Source of the DNA: Actinomycetes bacterium
Lineage (GTDB): Bacteria; Actinomycetota; Humimicrobiia; Humimicrobiales; Humimicrobiaceae
Assembly (NCBI GenBank): GCA_030603375.1
Contig: JAUVXY010000006.1
Coordinates: forward strand, 1 to 21,261
Direction of reading: 5' to 3'
Length of the DNA stretch: 21,261 nucleotides
A program made the translations under genes and the position numbers. The notes beneath the pieces are model-generated. The model did not search any database. It was not told the origin of the DNA and saw only the letters and a list, made by a program, of their open reading frames with translations. Of the stretch, positions 15,130 to 21,261 are shown piece after piece (the stretch's first letter is position 1; every line of letters begins with the position of its first letter).

Positions 15130-16104
15130 GATCCCGACCTCCTTGAACCATTTAAAGGTATCCCTGACGGATTCATTTATAGGAATGGGGTCATACCCAA
15201 GCTCCTCGCTTGCTTTTCTATGACTTATAAAAGAATTACTCTGGAGTGTGCATAAAGAGTAATTTGTATAGCGTGGCGTTTTGCCTGATATCCTGTAATA
15301 TGCCGGAGTAAACCAGCAGTAGGCTTTTGCAAGCCATAGAGGGATATACAGGCCGGGGCTTCTTACTCCGGTCACTTCTGTAAGGATTTCAAACATATCC
15401 TGCATTGTAACCCTCTGTCCGGAAAGTATATAGTTTTCACCGGATTTTGCTTTTTGGGAGGCAAGGATATGACCCTCTGCTACATCCCTGACATCTACAA
15501 AATCATAGGCACCGTCAATAGCCATTTTCATCTTTCCATTGTAGAAATCAAGAAAAGTCTGCGTTATGGCAGACAACCGCCAGTCACAGGGTCCGAGTGT
15601 TCCTGTCGGACACAATACTACCGTATGCAGTCCCTCTTTTCCGGCTTCAAGAACATCGATACTTGCCTGTGCTTTCGATCTGTCATATTCACCCCTTTCA
15701 TTTTCGGGGTCATATGGCATACTTTCATCTATTACCGTCCCCAGCGGCGGCTCCTTTAGTGCGTGTATAGTGCTTGTAAAAACAATTTTTTTTACTCCCG
15801 AGGTCCTGCAGGCTTTTAAAACATTCCGGGTCCCCTCAAGGTTTATCTCACGTGTTTGTTTTTCCTCTCCGGGCATTATGGAGATCTTTGCAGCCAGATG
15901 GTATACAGTTTCTACTCCCTTAAAAGATTCGACAAGCGATTTAATATCAAGAATGTTCCCAACAGCTTTATCTACAGGCAAACCCTCGAGTACGGAAAAA
16001 TCCGAAGTAGTTCTGATAAAAGCTCTGACTTTCTCTCCTCTTTCAACAAGCTTTCGCACCAGCACATTGCCTATAAAACCCGTAGCTCCTGTCACCAGAT
16101 TCAT
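15121..16104 (-). CDS. NAD(P)-dependent sugar epimerase/3-beta-HSD/dihydroflavonol-reductase-like enzyme
   Basis: This extended short-chain dehydrogenase/reductase has 327 residues. The nucleotide-binding motif is TGATGFIG (5-12). The active site is Ser111 (FTSTIHA) with Tyr140-x3-Lys144 (EYDRSKAQA). The pattern HLAAKISIM followed by GTRNVLKAC, and the late FVDVRDVAEGHILA, place it with dihydroflavonol-4-reductase, 3-beta-hydroxysteroid dehydrogenase and the hopanoid-associated HpnA group. The exact substrate cannot be decided. It converges with the 5-alpha-reductase-like gene, shares its hairpin, and has similar high GC content (29 of 60 in 15601-15660). A joint role in modifying a steroid-like or isoprenoid lipid is an inference from that pairing. 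The ribosome site is weak. Confidence 0.83.
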   Translation of the reverse strand: MNLVTGATGFIGNVLVRKLVERGEKVRAFIRTTSDFSVLEGLPVDKAVGNILDIKSLVESFKGVETVYHLAAKISIMPGEEKQTREINLEGTRNVLKACRTSGVKKIVFTSTIHALKEPPLGTVIDESMPYDPENERGEYDRSKAQASIDVLEAGKEGLHTVVLCPTGTLGPCDWRLSAITQTFLDFYNGKMKMAIDGAYDFVDVRDVAEGHILASQKAKSGENYILSGQRVTMQDMFEILTEVTGVRSPGLYIPLWLAKAYCWFTPAYYRISGKTPRYTNYSLCTLQSNSFISHRKASEELGYDPIPINESVRDTFKWFKEVGIIK

Positions 16105-16152
16105 TTATTCTTTCTTTCATCAAGTACAAATAAATATTGTTGAAAGTATAAT

Positions 16153-16326
16153 ATGGATGCTGTAAAAAATCTATCTCCAATGTTTATTCAGAAGATGAGC
16201 TTAGAAATAATGCTCCAGTTTTATTGTCGCAAGTCTTATAATCTTGATTTCCCCGCACGCATATACTGGCAGCTGGCGGATGTTTTGGAGATGACGGATT
16301 CTTTTACGCTCCCTCCATTAGTATAG
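16153..16326 (+). CDS. Small ORF of unknown function, possibly a gene remnant
   Basis: The frame encodes 57 residues from ATG to TAG, beginning MDAVKNLSPMFIQKM and ending LEMTDSFTLPPLV. I do not recognise it. Composition is fairly soluble, with two Trp/Tyr-containing stretches (QFYCRKSYNLD, RIYWQLADVLEM). GC-rich codons such as CCC, CGC and CTG resemble the cassette genes next to it. There is no clear ribosome site. It lies in the 322-bp gap between the dehydrogenase and DUF763 genes and may be a truncated piece of a gene that came with the cassette. Confidence 0.3.
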   Translation: MDAVKNLSPMFIQKMSLEIMLQFYCRKSYNLDFPARIYWQLADVLEMTDSFTLPPLV

Positions 16327-16380
16327 ATACTGCATTATTAAAAAGCTATTCATATACAAAATATTTATATTAAATTTTAT

Positions 16381-16412
16381 GCTTGGAGGAAGAGTAGCTG
16401 TAAGCACCAAGC
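16381..16412. other. Stem-loop just beyond the DUF763 3' end
   Basis: GCTTGG (16381-16386) pairs with CCAAGC (16407-16412), with a small inner GCT/AGC stem. It lies 14 bp past the TAA at 16427 reading leftward. No T-run follows, so a terminator role is uncertain. Confidence 0.25.
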
Positions 16413-16426
16413 TTAGATAGTACATG

Positions 16427-16470
16427 TTATCCGTAAAAATACGAGAGCCTTTTGATAGCTTTTATTTTTT
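16427..16470. repeat. Direct repeat, right copy (in the DUF763 3' end)
   Basis: This is the counterpart of 14039-14082 in the same orientation, forming the last codons and stop of the DUF763 gene. Confidence 0.65.
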
Positions 16471-17518
16471 CTGTTCTTCCAATTTTACTGTCTTTTACTG
16501 CTTTATGTAGAATTTCAATAGATCTGTCATAATTTTCTCTATCTACTGGATATGGATGTCCGTCCTTCCCGCCATGGGCAAAACTAAATCTTACAGGATC
16601 TTTTATGCTGTAATGCGTTCCGTATATAAGCTCTGAAACCAGCGCAAGGGCCCTGAGGGTTTTCGGACCTATTCCCCTGATTTAAAGAAGATTTTCAAAG
16701 TTTTTTGGTTTTATCTCATAGGTAGAAGTAAATATTTTTTCCAATCTTCTAAAATCAATATCAGTTAGTTTTATATAATGCCTTTCCGGGAGGCTGTATC
16801 TTTTTTCTTCCTGAAAATCTTTTATTTTTTTTAAATCTTTTAGTACCAATTTGGGCCCTTCACACGAAAGCCGGGCAATTACATCTCTGGCGCTGCTGCT
16901 TTCCCGGGCAACCAGGTTTAGCACTGTACTTTTGTTATTGCAGCATATTGCACTGTGTGGTTCGCAAACAAAATCAGATATGTTTTTTGAAAGCCAGTGG
17001 TATCTTCTGGCAGTTTTCGTGCCTTTGTTCATTCCCTGCTGTACAACAGACCACTGCTTTCCATCTTTGGTAAAAAAGAAGCAGTGGTGATAAAGCTGAT
17101 ATCCATCCTGCAAAGCACTGCTATCCACCTTTGCTGTTATTTTGCTGTTATATACTAAATTACTAAAGTCAAGTCCCATTTTATCTGCGGCATTCTCAAT
17201 TTCCTGCGGGGTTTTTCTTGAAGTTGCCCCTTTCCCCCCGGCTACGAAGAAGCCTAAATCTTTTTCCAGTCCTTTTACTGATTCTTTTACAGCCCCGCAG
17301 ACAGTTGTGGTAACTCCGCTTGAGTGCCAGTCAAATCCCAGGACACACCCAAAAGCCTGAAACCACAATGGGTCAGAGATTCTGTACAGCATTTCGGAAG
17401 AGCCATATTCAGAAACTATCAGCATAATAATTTCTCTTGATAGTTTTTTCATTCTGTTAAATAGCCAGTATGGTGCTTTCCCTCCGTGGAGAGGGAGGTT
17501 CATGGTTCCTGTTCTCAT
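16427..17518 (-). pseudogene. DUF763 protein gene interrupted by an in-frame TAA
   Basis: The leftward frame starts at ATG 17518 (AAGGT ten bases upstream) with the family opening MRTGTMNLPLHGGKAPYWLF. It continues as a typical DUF763 protein (SDPLWFQAFGCVLGFDWHSS, then GGKGATSRKTPQEI) to codon 278, where TAA occurs at 16684-16682. The same frame goes on without a shift for 84 more codons to a TAA at 16427. That part contains the expected helix-hairpin-helix tail IRGIGPKTLRALALVSELIY and the conserved FSFAHGGKDGHPYPVDRE. One base change separates it from an intact gene of 362 residues. It is therefore a recent pseudogene, a truncated 278-residue protein, a sequencing error or, least likely, a readthrough site. 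DUF763 has no function I can state; the tail suggests nucleic-acid binding. Confidence 0.82.
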
Positions 17519-17630
17519 TATAAGTCTACCTTATTTTGTTAATTTCGCACTTTTTGTATTTCCGGTCCCTCTGTTAGTGGCTTTACAGTTAGCTGCACAC
17601 TGATTTTATCATTTTTTGTTATTAAAAAGA

Positions 17631-17659
17631 TATAAAAGCATGCTTTTATAAATTATAAT
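17631..17659 (+). promoter_or_regulatory. 20-bp perfect palindrome next to a -10 box
   Basis: TATAAAAGCATGCTTTTATA (17631-17650) is its own reverse complement. TATAAT follows four bases later (17654-17659), placing the palindrome over the -35 region of a promoter for the small membrane ORF and the metal transporter. It looks like an operator for a dimeric regulator. Confidence 0.4.
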
Positions 17660-17672
17660 TATTGATACAATA

Positions 17673-17840
17673 ATGTTATTTAAAGATATCCATACAGGTG
17701 GTAAAAAAACTTTGAAAATGTTGGTAGTTTATTTTGCCTACAGCTTTGGCACGCTTATTACCGAAGTTATGGTATTTGTGTTTGCTCTTGTAAGTGCCGG
17801 CATCATATTTTTATTAAGGCCTAAAAAGAAAGATATTTAA
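17673..17840 (+). CDS. Small membrane protein of unknown function
   Basis: The frame encodes 55 residues. The last 42 include a hydrophobic stretch (MLVVYFAYSFGTLITEVMVF and on to AGIIFLL), followed by a positive tail RPKKKDI. This is the shape of a one- or two-helix membrane peptide with a cytoplasmic end. ATG 17673 has no ribosome site. A TTG at 17712 has AGGTGG ten bases upstream and would give a 43-residue protein. It ends 25 bp before the metal transporter gene, so it may be co-transcribed and act as an accessory peptide. I do not recognise a family. Confidence 0.4.
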   Translation: MLFKDIHTGGKKTLKMLVVYFAYSFGTLITEVMVFVFALVSAGIIFLLRPKKKDI

Positions 17841-17865
17841 GTAATTAAAATTGTAAGGGAAAGTT

Positions 17866-19266
17866 ATGGCAAAATTGTTAAACTCAAACAGCAGTTTGGA
17901 TAACAAAGATTTAAATATGAAGAGAGTTGCTTTATTTTCACTGGCAGTTTCTGTTTTTCTGGTTACAGTAAAGGTCGGAGTTGCCTACTTTACCAACAGT
18001 ATAGGCGTTTATTCAGAAGCTTTAAATAATGGTTTTGATCTGGTGACGGTACTTATTACTTATCTGGCTATTAAAATGTCTGCAAAACCGGCTGATAAGG
18101 ATCATACATATGGACATGGAAAGTATGAAAATTTTTCTGCATTACTGGAAGTAAGCATCATTTCTATTTTATGTTTTTTTATAATTTTTAAATCTATGCA
18201 GAGAATAATATACAGAAACTTTAGCCTTAACATAACATGGCATGTTTTTCTTATTTTAAGTATTTCCATAATCCTTAATGTTGTTAGAGTTATTTATATA
18301 GGGAGGGCCGCAAAAAAATATAACTCTCTTGCCTTTAAAGCAAATTTTATTAATTATACTGGAGATATTTTTAGTTCAGCTATTGTAATAGTGGGCTTAA
18401 TTTTTGCCAACATTGGCATTTTTATTGCTGACCCCATTGCTTCCATAATTGTTTCCATACTTATTATAACTTTTAGCTTAAAAATTGCTGTGAAAACTAT
18501 AAGAAACTTACTGGATTATGTTCCCAAGGAAGTAACGGAAAAGGTTGCAGGCATCTTAAGCGGGATTCCTGAGATAAATTCTATAGATAGAATAAAAATT
18601 CATGAAGTTGGAAATATTAAATTCATAAATTTAGATGCGTGTGTTGCGAACAACCTGTATCTGTCACAAGCTGAAAAGATTAAGACAAAAATAAAAGACA
18701 AAATTTCAAAAAATATTTTGAACTCAGAAATAATAGTGGAACTCAAGACTTTGTTACCTGATGAGAATATATCAGATATTGCGAAAGAAGTTATTTTGAA
18801 CCAGGTTGGGGTGAAAGGCATACACAATATTCTTATATGTAAAGTAGGTGAGTTCATTGATTTATTCGTACATGTGGAACTGGATAATTATATAAAATTA
18901 GGTGAGGCTGAAAAATTGACAAAAGCTGCAGAGGGTAAGATTAAAAAAGTAAACGATAAAATACGCAATATATATATTCATATTGAAGACATGAAGTACA
19001 GGGAAAATTGGAAGGATGCTACAGGGGAATCTGAAAAATTAATTTTTGAAATTAAAAAAGAAATTTCTTGCTATGTAAACCCGGGCACCTGTCATAATTT
19101 TACAGTTCTCAGGAAAGGAAATCTTTACAACCTGGCGTTTCATTGTAAACTGGGCAGGGATTTAAGTGTAAAGAAAGCGCATAAGACTGTCACTAATATG
19201 GAAAACAGGATAAAAGGACGCTTTAAAAATATAGAAGAAATTGTTATACACATAGAGCCAAAATAG
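17866..19266 (+). CDS. Cation diffusion facilitator with three C-terminal domains
   Basis: This membrane antiporter would export a divalent metal in exchange for protons. The 466 residues far exceed the usual 300. The six-helix core (about 18-205) holds the peripheral metal-site motif D77-x2-H80-x3-H84 (DHTYGHGKYE). The transport site, normally D/H-x3-D in helices 2 and 5, reads N54-x3-D58 (LNNGFD) and N163-x3-D167 (INYTGD). Three successive ferredoxin-like C-terminal domains follow (about 225-295, 303-375 and 388-465), each ending in a similar strand (EIIVELK, IYIHIED, IVIHIEP). Normal family members have one. AAGGGA five bases before the ATG sets the start. Metal specificity cannot be predicted; loss of one ligand at each site suggests it is not a standard zinc exporter. 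Confidence 0.88.
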   Translation: MAKLLNSNSSLDNKDLNMKRVALFSLAVSVFLVTVKVGVAYFTNSIGVYSEALNNGFDLVTVLITYLAIKMSAKPADKDHTYGHGKYENFSALLEVSIISILCFFIIFKSMQRIIYRNFSLNITWHVFLILSISIILNVVRVIYIGRAAKKYNSLAFKANFINYTGDIFSSAIVIVGLIFANIGIFIADPIASIIVSILIITFSLKIAVKTIRNLLDYVPKEVTEKVAGILSGIPEINSIDRIKIHEVGNIKFINLDACVANNLYLSQAEKIKTKIKDKISKNILNSEIIVELKTLLPDENISDIAKEVILNQVGVKGIHNILICKVGEFIDLFVHVELDNYIKLGEAEKLTKAAEGKIKKVNDKIRNIYIHIEDMKYRENWKDATGESEKLIFEIKKEISCYVNPGTCHNFTVLRKGNLYNLAFHCKLGRDLSVKKAHKTVTNMENRIKGRFKNIEEIVIHIEPK

Positions 19267-19293
19267 AAGAGAGCCGGAAGGGTTCATTTATCT

Positions 19294-21261
19294 ATGAGAA
19301 ATAAAATAAATATTTCATTATTTTTAATTTCTTTTTCAATATTTCTATATCAGGTATGTCTTCTTAGAATTCTGTCTATTTCTGATTATTATCATTTTGC
19401 ATTTTTGATTGTAAGCACAGCTCTTTTGGGGTTTGGAATCAGTGGAAGTTTTTTATATTTTTTTATAAACAAATTTAAAGACCAAAATTTTATTTTATTA
19501 CTTTTTTCATTTTGTTTTTCAGTATCAGTAGTTGTAAGCTTTATTTCAATAAACCTTATTCCTTTTGACTCCTTTAAAATTGCGTGGGAACCGAGACAGA
19601 TTTTTTATTTGGCTGCGTATTATTTGTTTTTGCTTCTCCCATTTTTCTTCGGTGGTTCATTCATATGTTATATATTCTTTGTGCAGGAAAAACCAGGAAT
19701 AACTTATTTTTATAATTTAATGGGTTCCGCATCAGGGGCACTTCTTGTAATATTTATTATACCATTTATAAGTGAAAGGGGAGTTATTTTAGCTTCAACT
19801 GCTGTGGGGCTTGCTGCAACTTTTATTCTGATAAATAAGAAATATTTTAAGGTTTTTTTAATTTCATGTGTTATTTTTTTGATATTTTTAGCCTCTGTTT
19901 TACTTTGTTTTCCTCAAACATTAGATATAAGAATGTCTCCATACAAAAGCCTGTCTACAGTGCTCAGGTATCCTGATTCAAAAGTCATATATACAAGTGA
20001 AAATTCATATTCGGTAGTAAATGTGATAGAAAGTTCCAGTATAAAATCTGCTACTGGAATTAGTTTAAAGTATAAGGAAGTTCCGCCTGAACAACTTGGA
20101 CTGACTATTGATGGCGACAACCTCTCTGCAATTACGAATGTGGAAGATGAGGTCAGCAAACTTAAGTTTATAGAATATCTTCCCATATCTTTACTTTTTA
20201 CTGTAAAACAATATCCTGAAAATGTTCTGGTTGTAGAGCCAGGTGGAGGAATGGATGTGCTGAGTTCCTACTATCTTGACAGCCAAAATATTTATGTTGT
20301 TGAAAGTAACAGCCTGGTAGCCGATGTTTTAGAAAAAGATTTTGCGGAGTTCAGTGGAAATATTTACAATAAGGATAGAATAAGAGTATTTGAAACTTCA
20401 AGCCGTAACTTTGCTAAAGTGACTGATGAAAAGTTTGATTTAATAATCGTGAGTCTATCAGATAGCTTCCATCCAATATCAAGCGGTGCCTATAGTTTAA
20501 ATGAAAATTATCTTTACACAAAAGAGTCTTTTGAGGATTTGATAAATATTTTAAAAAATGATGGAGTGATGGCTGTAACCAGATGGGTTCAGTTCCCTCC
20601 AAGCGAAAATTTAAAGATACTCTCAACTCTTATAGATGGCTGCGGCAAGTCTGGTACAGAGGAAATATCCAGAAGTATTTTTGCTTTTAGAAGCTGGTCT
20701 ACGCTTACCACACTATTTAAAAAAGACGAATTTTCAGTGCAGGAAATTGATAATCTTAAAGCTAAGGCTGAGGAGTTAAATTTTGATATTGTTTATTACA
20801 GCAATATATCAGAAGAGGAAGTGAATATTTATAACAGATTAGAAAAACCTTATTTTTATAATTTCTATAAAGAAATACTTGAAAACGGCGATAATACAAG
20901 AAAGGAATTTTACGAGAGTTATTATTTTAATATAAGCCCTGCTGTAGACGATAAGCCATATTTTTTTAATTTCTTTAAATTTGTTCAGGTACCGGATATC
21001 ATGAAATATTTTGGAAAATCCACCCAGCCTTTTGGTGGAGGCGGGTACCTGATACTTATTGCAGCATTAATTATTTCAATTGTTCTTTCAATTCTTCTTA
21101 TTTTATTTCCATTGAGAATAAAAAAGATAAATATAAATATTAAGAGGGATTTTAAATTTCTAGTTTATTTTTTTGCTCTTGGAACCGGGTATTTTTTTAT
21201 AGAACTCCCATTTATTCAAAAGTTTATATTAATATTAGGTGAGCCGGCTTATTCTCTTTCA
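19294..21261 (+). CDS. Membrane-anchored spermidine-synthase-like protein (3' end outside window)
   Basis: The frame is open from ATG 19294 (GGAAGGG 11 bases upstream) for 656 codons to the window edge. About six hydrophobic helices occupy residues 5-205. Next comes a soluble spermidine-synthase/methyltransferase-like domain with the nucleotide motif VLVVEPGGGMDVLSS (about 312-326), an acidic strand end IYVVESNS, and the later FDLIIVSLSDSFHP. The conserved DDKPYFF (about 552-558) precedes a second set of membrane helices (GTGYFFIELPFIQKFIL). This membrane-SpeE-membrane layout is a recurring but uncharacterised bacterial family. True aminopropyl transfer is doubtful because the usual catalytic Asp motif is not evident. 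It follows the metal transporter by 27 bp and may share its transcript. Confidence 0.82.
   Translation, partial: MRNKINISLFLISFSIFLYQVCLLRILSISDYYHFAFLIVSTALLGFGISGSFLYFFINKFKDQNFILLLFSFCFSVSVVVSFISINLIPFDSFKIAWEPRQIFYLAAYYLFLLLPFFFGGSFICYIFFVQEKPGITYFYNLMGSASGALLVIFIIPFISERGVILASTAVGLAATFILINKKYFKVFLISCVIFLIFLASVLLCFPQTLDIRMSPYKSLSTVLRYPDSKVIYTSENSYSVVNVIESSSIKSATGISLKYKEVPPEQLGLTIDGDNLSAITNVEDEVSKLKFIEYLPISLLFTVKQYPENVLVVEPGGGMDVLSSYYLDSQNIYVVESNSLVADVLEKDFAEFSGNIYNKDRIRVFETSSRNFAKVTDEKFDLIIVSLSDSFHPISSGAYSLNENYLYTKESFEDLINILKNDGVMAVTRWVQFPPSENLKILSTLIDGCGKSGTEEISRSIFAFRSWSTLTTLFKKDEFSVQEIDNLKAKAEELNFDIVYYSNISEEEVNIYNRLEKPYFYNFYKEILENGDNTRKEFYESYYFNISPAVDDKPYFFNFFKFVQVPDIMKYFGKSTQPFGGGGYLILIAALIISIVLSILLILFPLRIKKININIKRDFKFLVYFFALGTGYFFIELPFIQKFILILGEPAYSLS

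Noticed and set aside
15566..16165. 199-codon and overlapping plus-strand frames
   Set aside because: They are antisense to the dehydrogenase gene, whose Rossmann and Tyr-x3-Lys motifs are clear.
1..21261. CRISPR arrays, tRNA or rRNA genes, insertion sequences
   Set aside because: No regularly spaced repeats, no cloverleaf with a T-loop, no rRNA-like stretches and no transposase or integrase frames were seen on either strand.

Overview
This is an AT-rich bacterial window with Shine-Dalgarno sites, ATG/GTG starts and sigma-A-like promoters. It comes from a probable anaerobe. The clues are a tungstate transporter, a fragment of a tungsten-type aldehyde:ferredoxin oxidoreductase, a stand-alone cobalamin-reactivation protein, a nickel regulator and an endonuclease III with an iron-sulfur cluster. 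I cannot assign a phylum. No rRNA, tRNA, CRISPR array, transposase or integrase was seen.

Positions 1-1512: the end of a tungstate ABC transporter operon (tupB partial, tupA) runs leftward. Its leader contains a possible molybdenum/tungsten-cofactor riboswitch (about 1224-1322) just downstream of a TATAAT box. A 25-bp AT-rich dyad separates this promoter from the divergent promoter of an alanine dehydrogenase gene.

1513-5621: alanine dehydrogenase, a FadR-type GntR regulator, and a short chimera joining the start of an RraA-like protein to the end of an aldehyde:ferredoxin oxidoreductase. Convergent to these is a MetH-activation-domain protein. Divergent from that gene are a DsrE-like protein and a PaaI-type thioesterase.

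5777-10617: an SbcD-like nuclease and an SbcC/YhaN-like ATPase with two membrane segments in the middle of its coiled coil, a methyltransferase, and the nickel regulator NikR.

10627-13961 (leftward): nth and polX as a repair operon, then comB.

14039-17518: an old insertion or rearrangement. A 44-bp imperfect direct repeat (40/44 identical) encodes the last 13 residues and stop of a DUF763 protein. One copy ends the DUF763 gene; the other lies alone 2.4 kb away. Between them are a membrane steroid 5-alpha-reductase-like gene and a 3-beta-HSD/dihydroflavonol-reductase-like gene, convergent, clearly richer in GC and sharing a two-way hairpin. The DUF763 gene has an in-frame TAA just before its helix-hairpin-helix tail.

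17519-21261: a 20-bp perfect palindrome beside a TATAAT box, a small membrane-protein ORF, a cation diffusion facilitator with three C-terminal domains and unusual N-x3-D metal sites, and a membrane-anchored spermidine-synthase-like protein that runs off the end. The window is a mosaic rather than one pathway. Tungstate uptake with an AOR remnant, and the two-gene lipid-like cassette, are the most coherent themes.
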